Part shown: piece by piece, positions 1 through 7,672 of the stretch
How the letters are laid out: every line of letters starts with the position of its first letter
How positions within the stretch are numbered: position 1 is the first letter of the stretch
Source: Oscillospiraceae bacterium
GTDB lineage: Bacteria > Bacillota > Clostridia > Oscillospirales > Acutalibacteraceae
Assembly (NCBI GenBank): GCA_028706415.1
Contig: JAQWBK010000002.1
Location: 1-39,246, forward strand
DNA: 39,246 bases
Direction of reading: 5' to 3'
Notes under the pieces: model-generated
Databases searched by the model: none
What the model saw: the letters and a program-made list of their open reading frames with translations, nothing else
What the model was told of the DNA's origin: nothing
Program-made: the position numbers and the translations under genes

Positions 1-297
1 CGTGATTGCCTGAGACGGTGACGAGCTTGTTGTCGTAGTATTCCCGGCTGCAGCGGTTACACTCCCGGCAGATGTAGCGATACTGATGGTAGTGGAGACT
101 TCCTGCGAGCCTTCGATTGTTACAATTACATCATCATCCAATACATCATTAGAAGTTGCGGTGGTTGCTGTTGTAGTTGTGGTTGGTCGTGTAAAAATCT
201 TGTCCTTTTCGTTTTCAGACTTAAACATAAAGGCATACAAAGCAATTGCAGCAATAACAGTTACAAGACATGATAATATTATTACATTTTTCTTCAC
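1..297 (-). CDS. Secreted or membrane-anchored protein with Thr-rich linker (partial, N-terminus)
   Basis: The first 99 codons of a minus-strand gene run off the left edge. The start is a GTG at 295-297, chosen because GGAGGAGG lies about 8 bases upstream; the overlapping ATG two bases away is in another frame and soon closes. The protein begins with two lysines and a hydrophobic segment (about residues 5-24), a signal peptide or signal anchor without a lipobox cysteine. It continues with a low-complexity Thr/Ser/Ala stretch (about 38-49 and 84-97) like the linkers of the wall protein at 24772-26910. It starts 25 bases after the iclR-like stop codon, so it is probably co-transcribed. The functional domain lies outside the window and the role is unknown; a surface protein of the same sugar system is likely. 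Confidence 0.7.
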   Translation of the reverse strand, partial: MKKNVIILSCLVTVIAAIALYAFMFKSENEKDKIFTRPTTTTTATTATSNDVLDDDVIVTIEGSQEVSTTISIATSAGSVTAAAGNTTTTSSSPSQAIT

Positions 298-322
298 TAT
301 TCATCCTCCTCCGCACAATGCA

Positions 323-1102
323 TCAATCGTTTTTTTCTATAGCGTAGGTTAACCGTCTGTTGATTTCCTTGGTACATGCTTTCAAATGATTGATTACTAA
401 TTTGTGTTCTTTATCATCCGGGTCAACAACCGTATTGTAAAATTTACTTAGCCCTACTGCACCTATACTTTTGTGACCATTATTGATATCGCTTGCATAG
501 CTGATATCAAACAGATTTCCAACCTCTTTTGTAACAATGGCAATGCCTTGGTTTTTTATGATATCCAGCTCTTTGAATAGCTTTTTGGATGAATCAATGT
601 TCGGCCACTGCTCTTGAGTCGGCAGGCCGTTTGTTTTGTAAAAATCCAGGATACCTCTTTTGTCCATATTTGCCAGCATAACCCGGCCGGTTGCAGTTGA
701 ATAAATATTTCCGAGTATCAGATTTGTCTTTCTTTCTGAAAGCTTGCGCGAGCCTTCTACAAAATGGATTATAAATTTCTTGTTTTCGTGTATAACAGCC
801 AGCAGTGATGTCTGACCAACCTTTAGATTAAGCCATTTTAACATGGGATGGCAGATTTGAATTAGATCCTCCTGAAATCTGCCATACCTTGTTAAATAGA
901 AGGTGGCGGGACCGAGACGATATCCTTTCATGCGTGATATTCTTTCAACGAATCCCGATTCCCTCAGGGTATTCAAGACATGAACGCAGGTACTCTTGTT
1001 GATATTAGTTTTCCTATACAGCTCATCAAGTGTAATACTATCACCATAAACATCCGAAATAGCAGTAAGAATGGTCATGGTTTTTTCCACAGAGTTTAAC
1101 AT
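323..1102 (-). CDS. IclR-family transcriptional regulator
   Basis: A 259-residue protein of typical IclR length. Residues 1-65 form the winged helix-turn-helix: a start like SVEKTMTIL, the recognition region NINKSTCVHVLNTLRESGF and the wing ending in YRLGP. Residues about 75-250 form the IclR effector-binding domain, with an SYASDIN-type segment and a closing GAVGLS region. The family often controls aldonate, uronate and aromatic catabolism (KdgR is a relative). The ribosome site AAGGTGAG precedes the ATG. The gene is fifth in the leftward run of catabolic genes, 124 bases after the RraA-like gene, so it may have its own promoter (see 1163-1171) as well as read-through. It is the natural candidate to bind the palindrome at 4655-4689; that link is inference. 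Confidence 0.93.
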   Translation of the reverse strand: MLNSVEKTMTILTAISDVYGDSITLDELYRKTNINKSTCVHVLNTLRESGFVERISRMKGYRLGPATFYLTRYGRFQEDLIQICHPMLKWLNLKVGQTSLLAVIHENKKFIIHFVEGSRKLSERKTNLILGNIYSTATGRVMLANMDKRGILDFYKTNGLPTQEQWPNIDSSKKLFKELDIIKNQGIAIVTKEVGNLFDISYASDINNGHKSIGAVGLSKFYNTVVDPDDKEHKLVINHLKACTKEINRRLTYAIEKND

Positions 1103-1162
1103 TTACTCACCTTTATAATATTTACCGAATATATTCACATGTAATAAACTTGCTGAATTTAT

Positions 1163-1171
1163 ATTATATCA
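1163..1171 (-). promoter_or_regulatory. Possible extended -10 promoter for the iclR-like gene
   Basis: On the minus strand the sequence TGATATAAT (TG-n-TATAAT) lies about 60 bases upstream of the regulator's start, inside the 124-base gap. No good -35 box is found at 16-18 bases, which is tolerated for extended -10 promoters. The surrounding DNA is very AT-rich, so a chance match is quite possible. Confidence 0.35.
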
Positions 1172-1226
1172 TAATATTATCGCTAAACATAGGGTAAGAA
1201 TTGGTTATACTATCAATAACATACTT

Positions 1227-1943
1227 TTAAAAGCGCCCATACGTGTTGTAAACTTCGAATGGATCCATACCTTCTGCCATTGCTTTACGACTTGCCTTCT
1301 CACTTTCAAACCAATTTTCGGCGGTTTCAAGCACCTCGACCGTTTTGTCCTTAGGTACAATAACCACACCGTCATAATCTCCGAAAATAAAGTCGCCGGG
1401 ATCCACTCGCAACATACCATCGATCCCGTTTATGTAAATCGGAATCATATATTCTATGATAACCGAGCGTCCCAATCCTTCGACCGGATTGCGAAATCGG
1501 CAAAATGTCGGGAAGTTCATATTAATCAAATAGTTTGAGTCGCGGGTAGAACCGTCAATAACAGCGCCGGAGCAGCCTGCCGCCCGCATGGCCGTTGCTG
1601 TTATTTCACCGAATTGACCGCAGTTTTTATTTCCCTGTACATCAGAAAGCATCACACAGCCATCAATCATGCTTTTCATTAAGCCAAGGCGAATGTTGTG
1701 AGTGTAGGTGTCTGTTTTGGGGGTGGTCTGGCGTCTGATTGTGAATGCCGGTCCCGCCACCTTCATATCAACTGTCAGGGGATAAATCCCGCTATCCATT
1801 GATCGACCGGGCAATCCGATGGATTCCAGCGCGTCGTAGATTAAGGCAGTGTAGAGCTTCAGGTATCTATTACGGATATCCTCTATGTCATAGTCCACTG
1901 TCAGGGGCTTTCTTTCGTAGTTGTCAATGATTTTGTCTTGCAT
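1227..1943 (-). CDS. RraA-family protein, possible 4-hydroxy-2-oxoacid aldolase/decarboxylase
   Basis: A 238-residue protein with the RraA/HMG-aldolase fold signature: FGE at residues 111-113, the segment GAVIDGSTRDSNYL with the conserved Arg134-Asp135, and a C-terminal part VDPGDFIFGDYDGVVIVP. Members lacking RNase E partners are usually metal-dependent pyruvate aldolases or oxaloacetate decarboxylases, and catabolic operons of Gram-positives often carry them. The start has GAGGAG eight bases upstream. It lies 23 bases after the SDR gene in the same leftward operon, where an aldolase splitting a 2-keto-3-deoxy acid would complete the pathway. The family is firm; the substrate is inferred only from the neighbours, and a non-enzymatic role cannot be excluded. 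Confidence 0.85.
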   Translation of the reverse strand: MQDKIIDNYERKPLTVDYDIEDIRNRYLKLYTALIYDALESIGLPGRSMDSGIYPLTVDMKVAGPAFTIRRQTTPKTDTYTHNIRLGLMKSMIDGCVMLSDVQGNKNCGQFGEITATAMRAAGCSGAVIDGSTRDSNYLINMNFPTFCRFRNPVEGLGRSVIIEYMIPIYINGIDGMLRVDPGDFIFGDYDGVVIVPKDKTVEVLETAENWFESEKASRKAMAEGMDPFEVYNTYGRF

Positions 1944-1966
1944 TTCAAATTCTCCTCTTTACGCTT

Positions 1967-2731
1967 TTATAATAAATGTTTCCCGCCGTCAATAAAAATG
2001 TTTTCCCCGGTTATAAATCTGCTGGATTCAGAACAGAGCATGACAACCGTTCCGGTGCAATCTTCGGGACTTCCAATGAACTTTACCGGTATACCATTTA
2101 TGATTTTTTCATGGAAATCAGAATTTGCCAATACTTCTTTGTTCCTATCAGTATATATAGTTCCGGGAGCCACATTATTTACTGTTACTCCATATGGCGC
2201 GTACATTGGTGCAAGCAGCTTTACCATGTTAAGCACGGCATCTTTTGTAGCTGCATACACCAGCATTTCTTTATTGGGCTCAATTTGCTGAATGCTGCCG
2301 ATGGTAATCAATCTACCCCACTTGTTTTTCTGCATATGAGGGACGAAAAGCTGGGCAAGCTTCAGCGATGAACGCAAGTTAATGTTTATCTGAGAGTCAA
2401 ATTCATCATCTGTTATTTGTGTCCATTGATTTCTTATCTGCATTGATGCGTTTAATATAACGATATCGGGAAGTTTGAAGTCCTCAACGATCTGGTCATA
2501 TATCTGATTTGCCGAATTCAAGTTTGCAAGATCGGCATATACCCCTTTGACTTTTCTCCCCATATTTCTGATATCTGCAATAACCGATTCGGAATTCTCA
2601 CCGGGCTTTCTGCAATGCAGAATGACATCCGCTCCATATTCCGCCAATGAGTATAAAATCGCCTTGCCGATACCACGGTTTGATCCGGTTACCAGGGCGG
2701 TTTTACCGCTTAAATCAAACAATCCTTTCAT
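1967..2731 (-). CDS. SDR-family NAD(P)-dependent oxidoreductase
   Basis: A 254-residue classical short-chain dehydrogenase: cofactor motif TGSNRGIG at residues 15-22, LNAS in place of the usual NNAG, structural Asn118, catalytic Ser146, and Tyr159/Lys163 in YAATK; it ends with an FIDGG motif. The ATG at 2731 is preferred to a TTG six bases upstream because AAAAGGAG is spaced correctly for the ATG. The gene overlaps the end of the mannonate dehydratase gene by 17 bases, implying coupled translation. In this context it could oxidise an aldose to its lactone, or act as a fructuronate reductase (UxuB-type SDR), the usual partner of mannonate dehydratase. The sequence does not decide between these. 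Confidence 0.9.
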   Translation of the reverse strand: MKGLFDLSGKTALVTGSNRGIGKAILYSLAEYGADVILHCRKPGENSESVIADIRNMGRKVKGVYADLANLNSANQIYDQIVEDFKLPDIVILNASMQIRNQWTQITDDEFDSQININLRSSLKLAQLFVPHMQKNKWGRLITIGSIQQIEPNKEMLVYAATKDAVLNMVKLLAPMYAPYGVTVNNVAPGTIYTDRNKEVLANSDFHEKIINGIPVKFIGSPEDCTGTVVMLCSESSRFITGENIFIDGGKHLL

Positions 2732-3698
2732 GTGCAAGCTCCTTTTGGCTCATTTCATATAATCCCTTTAAATATCCGACCGCAAACAGCCGTCCCAAAT
2801 TGCAATATCCCGGATTGTCATTATCCTCTCCTGCTAAAGTCGGAACATGGTCAACGCGAACATACCCATCATAGCCAATCTCTTTGTAAGCGAGTATGCA
2901 CTGTGCCATATCGGTCATGCCGTTATCGTGGAAGGTTTCATGAAAATCATGTTTTGTTCCCGATATATCTCGAAAATGAACAAAGTTCAGCTTGCCCATT
3001 TTACCGAATTTTTTTATTGTTTCAAGAATATTCTCACCCATGGCACAGAAGGATCCCTGGCACATTGTAATTCCCATATTTGGACTGGGAACCAGATTCA
3101 CAGCCTTTTCCATTGCATCGTTGCTTGTTAAAATCCTGCCGATCTGCTGAATACTGTCTACCGGGGGATCGTCAGGATGAAGTGCCAGTCGCACACCCGC
3201 CTGTTCGGCTACAGGAACAATTGCCTCTTGCAGATATAGAAAATTTTCCCACAGACTTTCTTTTGTCAGAATTCCATCCTCGGTCAATTGACTGTGATCA
3301 ATGTCGGAATGCCGGTATCCCGTAACCAATGCACCGCCGCGTTCGGGAATATTCCTGCTGGTTCTCAACCAGCCGAAGTGGGCCATGAAGTTATAACATA
3401 AAACTTCAATACCCAGCATTCCCATATGGATGATTAAGCTGCACATCCTCTCAATTTCCACATCTCTGTTGGGACGACCGAATTTAATATTCTGGTTAAG
3501 CGGGGCAGGCTCGATTACCGCCAGCTTAAATCCGCCATCCTCGTATTTTTCTTTCATTTTTTTTAACAGTTCGAAGCTTTCGGCAGTTTCCTCCATGTGC
3601 CCGTCCGGCATTCTTCCTACCGCATATTTAATTCCTATCTGACGGGCGTATTCCCATTGTATATCCGGTTCGCATCTTAAATACTCAGCGATTTTCAT
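2715..3698 (-). CDS. uxuA: Mannonate dehydratase
   Basis: A 327-residue TIM-barrel enzyme resembling the UxuA family, which dehydrates D-mannonate to 2-keto-3-deoxy-D-gluconate with Mn2+/Fe2+. Family features include the HPDDPP motif, the run MCQGSFCAMG, NFVHFRD, HDNGMTDM and the late YVRVDHVP segment supplying metal and substrate ligands. The start is ATG 3698: an in-frame opening continues upstream but overlaps the lactonase gene out of frame, and AAGGAG lies 9 bases before this ATG. The start overlaps the stop of the lactonase gene by one base (TAATG). It is slightly shorter than the proteobacterial enzyme (about 390) but normal for Firmicutes versions. Activity on a closely related aldonate is possible. 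Confidence 0.93.
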   Translation of the reverse strand: MKIAEYLRCEPDIQWEYARQIGIKYAVGRMPDGHMEETAESFELLKKMKEKYEDGGFKLAVIEPAPLNQNIKFGRPNRDVEIERMCSLIIHMGMLGIEVLCYNFMAHFGWLRTSRNIPERGGALVTGYRHSDIDHSQLTEDGILTKESLWENFLYLQEAIVPVAEQAGVRLALHPDDPPVDSIQQIGRILTSNDAMEKAVNLVPSPNMGITMCQGSFCAMGENILETIKKFGKMGKLNFVHFRDISGTKHDFHETFHDNGMTDMAQCILAYKEIGYDGYVRVDHVPTLAGEDNDNPGYCNLGRLFAVGYLKGLYEMSQKELAHERIV

Positions 3699-4561
3699 TA
3701 ATAATTTCTCCTTTGAAACAGTCGATACATTTGCTTTCCCGGCACGTCTGTGCGAATCTTGAATACCGAACCGGCAAGCGGCTGCCGACCAAGGTCGGTA
3801 AAATGGCTTGAGGTGGTTATTATAAGATCGCGAAGATCTTCCCCTGCAAAAACACAACTTGCGACATTTTCCACAGGAATTATAACAGTTTCCAAAATGC
3901 TTCCCGTTTGTGGATCCACACGAACAATCCGGCCGCCACCCCACAATGCTGTCCAAAGCTTGCCTTCTATATCGATTGCCATTCCGTCCGGGCTGCCCAT
4001 GTTTTGGTATTTATAAGCAGTTCGTCGATTTGAAATATTTCCATTCTGCATATTAAAATCAAAAACATCTGTCTTCATGGTGGGGGTATCATTAAAATAA
4101 AATAAATTTCTTTGGGTATCCCAATCAAGTCCGTTGGAATTTCCTATTTCACCAAGCAGCTTATGCATGCCGCCCTCATAATCCATTCTGTACAAAGAGG
4201 CCTTACCTTCCCTGCTCATGGTTCCTAGATAAAACATTCCGTCAGGGCCTGCTTTTCCGTCATTAAAACGGATGCCCTCCATGTTAAAGGGCTTGTTGAT
4301 GATTTTGAGGCTTCCGTTTTTATCTATTCTGTATACACCGTCTTCAAGACCTCCCACAATATCACCATTGGCATCAAGTGCGATACAGCCAATCTGCTGG
4401 GGAATTACAAGATCTGAGATTTTTGCATTATTCCAGTCAAGTTTGCGCAGTCGCTTTCCCTGAATATCAACATAATAAAGCAATTTATTGTGTTGATCCC
4501 AAACCGGACTTTCCGCCACAATAGATAGAGCATCGGTAACAAGTTCGACATTTTTATTCAT
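3698..4561 (-). CDS. SMP-30/gluconolactonase-family lactonase
   Basis: A 287-residue six-bladed beta-propeller of the SMP-30/LRE family, which hydrolyses aldonolactones using a divalent metal. Expected ligands are visible: Glu17 in AESPVWD, Asn143 in GNSNGLDWD and Asp192 in GSPDGMAID; the RFNDGKAGPDG block (around Asn100) is also typical. The start ATG 4561 has GGAGGG about 13 bases upstream; a TTG 42 bases further out is in frame but lacks a ribosome site. It is the first gene of the leftward operon, about 65 bases from the predicted transcription start. It has no signal peptide, so it is cytoplasmic. Next to an SDR and an aldonate dehydratase, it likely opens the lactone made by a sugar dehydrogenase. 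Confidence 0.92.
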   Translation of the reverse strand: MNKNVELVTDALSIVAESPVWDQHNKLLYYVDIQGKRLRKLDWNNAKISDLVIPQQIGCIALDANGDIVGGLEDGVYRIDKNGSLKIINKPFNMEGIRFNDGKAGPDGMFYLGTMSREGKASLYRMDYEGGMHKLLGEIGNSNGLDWDTQRNLFYFNDTPTMKTDVFDFNMQNGNISNRRTAYKYQNMGSPDGMAIDIEGKLWTALWGGGRIVRVDPQTGSILETVIIPVENVASCVFAGEDLRDLIITTSSHFTDLGRQPLAGSVFKIRTDVPGKQMYRLFQRRNY

Positions 4562-4631
4562 TATCAGACACAAGCCCTCCAAAGTATTTACTAAAAGACT
4601 CAATTAATCATGTATGTTCATCCTGCATAAA

Positions 4632-4660
4632 ATTTAACCTCAGGAAGTGCGTTATGTCAA
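4632..4660 (-). promoter_or_regulatory. Leftward sigma-A-type promoter of the lactonase-uxuA operon
   Basis: On the minus strand TTGACA (4660-4655) is followed after 17 bases by TTAAAT (4637-4632), a 4-of-6 match to TATAAT. The -35 box lies wholly inside the left arm of the palindrome at 4655-4689. Predicted transcription starts near 4625, leaving a leader of about 64 bases. Confidence 0.6.
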
Positions 4661-4689
4661 CAAATTTCATACAGTCAAATTTGTTGACA
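4655..4689. promoter_or_regulatory. Perfect 13-bp inverted-repeat operator between divergent promoters
   Basis: TGTCAACAAATTT (4655-4667) and AAATTTGTTGACA (4677-4689) are exact reverse complements separated by 9 bases. Each arm contains the -35 hexamer of one of the two divergent promoters, so a dimeric protein bound here would block or control both. The IclR-family regulator encoded in the left operon is the best candidate ligand (inference). No second copy was noticed in the window. Confidence 0.75.
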
Positions 4690-4712
4690 ATTTTCTAGCC
4701 AGCAAATATAAT
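4684..4712 (+). promoter_or_regulatory. Rightward consensus sigma-A promoter of the GH2/transport operon
   Basis: TTGACA (4684-4689), a 17-base spacer and TATAAT (4707-4712) give a perfect consensus housekeeping promoter. Transcription should start near 4719, leaving an AT-rich leader of about 115 bases before the GH2 start. The -35 box is inside the right arm of the operator palindrome, consistent with a strong promoter held down by a repressor. Confidence 0.85.
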
Positions 4713-4834
4713 TCAAAGCAGTAAGGTCGTAATTTAGTTAAAATAATTAAATTATTCTGTATATTACTATATATTTCCATCAGAAATGTCAAAAATGTGT
4801 GTAATTTTAATAATTGGAGAACAGGAGAGTTCAT

Positions 4835-7618
4835 ATGGAGCTGAATCATCAATACTATATAGAACCTCGGGAGAAAAACCATATTGAATTATGTGATGAA
4901 TGGAGCTATACATATACCGACAAGCCTGTCGATGATATAGCAGAGCTTGAATGGAACCTGAAAACACAAATACCGAATTCTATATATTGGAGCTTATATG
5001 AATCGGAAGTTCTTCCACATCCGTATGTTGGCTGCAACAGCCGATTATTTTCATGGGTAGATGAAAAAGTCTGGTACTATCAAAAAAGATTTAGTTTAGA
5101 TGATTCCTTTAATATCGGAGACGCTTTTTTATGTGCTGACGGAGTGGCTTATTATTCCCGGGTCTGGCTGAACGGAGCATTACTGGGAAGTCATGAAGGA
5201 ATGTTTGGCGGGCCAATCATAAATGTAGCCGACCGGCTTAATTATAATGGTGAAAACGAGGTTGTTATTGAAGTAAAAGCCTGCAACTATGGCATAAAGG
5301 ATAGATGGAGCCCGCGTAATCACAAGGGTGAAAACACGGCGATTGTACCGTGGAATATTGTTCGAGACAAGGACTCAAGCACCGGAGATTTTATTGTAAT
5401 CGGGCTTTGGCGGGGAGTGCGCATTGAATTCTTGCCAAAACTCCACATAAGCCGTCCCTACCTAACAACAAAATCTATTGAGGGCAACAGTGCCGTACTT
5501 CATTTGGATATGGAAATTGCTGATGGGACAATCAACGAGCTTGAATCTGACCCGGGTTACGCGTCCGGCTGCTACGGTTATACAAGGGCGTTCGATGTCG
5601 GGATAACCGGAGTTAAGCAGAAGGAGCCGGTTGATATTTGTGTTGAGATTCGTGAGAAGCTCACTAATATACGGGTTTATTATAATCAAACTCAAATACA
5701 GTTATACGATCGTGAAAAGAGCTTTATCAATCCCAAGTATTACGAATGTCAATTTTATAATACCGACATTGTAATTGAAAATCCAAAGCTATGGTTCCCC
5801 GTAAACATGGGTGAAGCCTTTTTGTATAATGTTACAATTACTCTCCTTAAAGGTAACAGGGTATATGATACTCACTCCTTCGATTATGGAATAAGGACCA
5901 TCTGCCTGGAAAATACGGCAGGGGACAAATTCAGAAGCCGATGGGGAAAATTCCAATTTATTATAAACGGTAAGCCGATATTTTTGAAGGGTATGAACTG
6001 GGCACCTATTGACTACCTATATAAGTTCAAGAGTGAGGAATACCGTTGGAATCTGGAATTGGTTAAAAATGCTGGTATTCAGCTGCTTCGGGTGTGGAGC
6101 GGCGGAGGAATTCCGGAGAATGATGATTTTTACAGGATTTGCGATGAACTGGGTATTATGGTATGGCAGGACAGCTTTATTGCCAATATGGAAACACCCA
6201 ATTGGCCGCAGGACATACTGGAGCAGCAGGTTTCGATGAATATTTATCGCATACGCAACCATCCTTCACTGGCGGTTCACTGCGGGGGGAACGAGTTTAA
6301 TCCCTATTCATTTGGAAATGCAGCATCCATGTTTGTTATTCAACGCAGTATAGAGGATCTGGATTATTCCAGACCGTTCATACGAACAACCGCAGATATG
6401 GGAAGTGCGCATATCTACAAGGATTTTGAGCCTGTTTGGTATCGGAAAGCATATAAGCAGCTGCCCTTCGTGGGCGAAACGGGTATTCATAGCTTTCCAA
6501 ATTTTAAAACCATCAAGCAGCTTATATCAGAGAAAGAATTGAGCATTTTGCAGGAGCATATGCCGGATTTAAGCAATCCTGTGGTAAAGGAAAAATATCC
6601 GGAGCTGATAAATCACTTTTCAGAGTATGTTCCGAGTCGTGTGCCGCGCATGGTCAACAGAACCAGCCATATTAACGATATTGACAATATTTCTTTAGAG
6701 GATTTTATTGAAGCTACAAATATTGCTTCGGGCGAATTTTATCAAATTATGCTCGAATCCATGCGAGAGAATTTTCCTGTTACATCGGGGATTATGCCAT
6801 GGGTATTCAAGCGTCCGTGGACTACTGTAGCGATACAGTTGGTGGACGGCATGGGGTTACCGGTCGCCCCGTACTACTATGTGTTGAATTCCTATCGCCC
6901 GCTTTCGGTTATGGTTTGTCTGGAGCAGTTGAGCTTTGCTCCGGAGGAGGTCATTAATCTGCCGGTTGCCATTATAAATGACAGCGGCAACAAGCTCGAG
7001 GGGGTTATGCTTAAGCTGGAAATATTGGACCCTGAATTCAAAACAGTATATAAAAAGACCGAAAATGTTGAAATGTCAAGTGAGCAGTATAAAAAGCATT
7101 TTCACTTCCAAGACTTTGAAATTCCGGGTTGGTTCACAGAAAAATACTTTTTCATACATGTCGCGCTTATAAAGGATGACATTATGCTCGGTCAAAGCTT
7201 TTACTGGCCAAGGTGTTTAAAGTGCTTAGAAGACAAAGCGTTTTGTACCGAATTCCGATCTCGCCCGCATGAAAACCTTCGATTTACGGAAGGCCCCTAT
7301 TTAAAGCCGCAGATTGCAGCAGTCGCTTCCGGGGCATTGCTTGGTTGCAGGGTGCTGTCGGTTGAAAGAAAAAGCATTAGAACAGAGCTAAATATTCAAA
7401 TCAAAAACAACTCTGATGTGCCCGCGTTTCCCATCAGCATTAGCTTGGCAAACAGTAATGCACCATTTTACACCAGCGACAACTATTATTTTCAAAGCTC
7501 ACGGCAAACCAGAGATATCAAAATGGTTATTTATGATGAGGATCACACTTTAAATAGTTTTGATATCGAGATTTCGGCGTGGAACAGCAACAAGGAAAGC
7601 ATAAAAGTTGAAAGTTGA
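4835..7618 (+). CDS. Glycoside hydrolase family 2 protein, beta-mannosidase-like
   Basis: A 927-residue GH2 enzyme without signal peptide, so it acts in the cytoplasm on imported oligosaccharides. Order: N-terminal jelly-roll domain (about 20-210, with a WLNGALLGSHEGMF sugar-binding-type loop), an Ig-like domain, a TIM barrel from about 380 (KGMNWAPID, RVWSGGGIPE) and C-terminal beta domains. The acid/base is Glu487 in CGGNEFNPYS and the nucleophile Glu548 in FVGETGIHSFPNF; NWAPID and GGNE favour beta-mannosidase-like subfamilies over beta-galactosidases. ATG 4835 is chosen because AGGAGAG lies just upstream; a TTG 21 bases earlier is in frame. First gene of the rightward operon. Beta-mannosidase fits the mannonate pathway opposite, but specificity for another beta-glycoside is possible. 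Confidence 0.9.
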   Translation: MELNHQYYIEPREKNHIELCDEWSYTYTDKPVDDIAELEWNLKTQIPNSIYWSLYESEVLPHPYVGCNSRLFSWVDEKVWYYQKRFSLDDSFNIGDAFLCADGVAYYSRVWLNGALLGSHEGMFGGPIINVADRLNYNGENEVVIEVKACNYGIKDRWSPRNHKGENTAIVPWNIVRDKDSSTGDFIVIGLWRGVRIEFLPKLHISRPYLTTKSIEGNSAVLHLDMEIADGTINELESDPGYASGCYGYTRAFDVGITGVKQKEPVDICVEIREKLTNIRVYYNQTQIQLYDREKSFINPKYYECQFYNTDIVIENPKLWFPVNMGEAFLYNVTITLLKGNRVYDTHSFDYGIRTICLENTAGDKFRSRWGKFQFIINGKPIFLKGMNWAPIDYLYKFKSEEYRWNLELVKNAGIQLLRVWSGGGIPENDDFYRICDELGIMVWQDSFIANMETPNWPQDILEQQVSMNIYRIRNHPSLAVHCGGNEFNPYSFGNAASMFVIQRSIEDLDYSRPFIRTTADMGSAHIYKDFEPVWYRKAYKQLPFVGETGIHSFPNFKTIKQLISEKELSILQEHMPDLSNPVVKEKYPELINHFSEYVPSRVPRMVNRTSHINDIDNISLEDFIEATNIASGEFYQIMLESMRENFPVTSGIMPWVFKRPWTTVAIQLVDGMGLPVAPYYYVLNSYRPLSVMVCLEQLSFAPEEVINLPVAIINDSGNKLEGVMLKLEILDPEFKTVYKKTENVEMSSEQYKKHFHFQDFEIPGWFTEKYFFIHVALIKDDIMLGQSFYWPRCLKCLEDKAFCTEFRSRPHENLRFTEGPYLKPQIAAVASGALLGCRVLSVERKSIRTELNIQIKNNSDVPAFPISISLANSNAPFYTSDNYYFQSSRQTRDIKMVIYDEDHTLNSFDIEISAWNSNKESIKVES

Positions 7619-7672
7619 ACACACAAGACTTAACAAAGCAGCAACCTTGATATGAATTAGGAGGATATCGGC

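Noticed and set aside
3699-3956. A longer N-terminus for mannonate dehydratase
   Set aside because: The extra 86 residues overlap the lactonase gene out of frame, are rich in Cys and Ser and unlike the family; the ATG at 3698 has AAGGAG in place.
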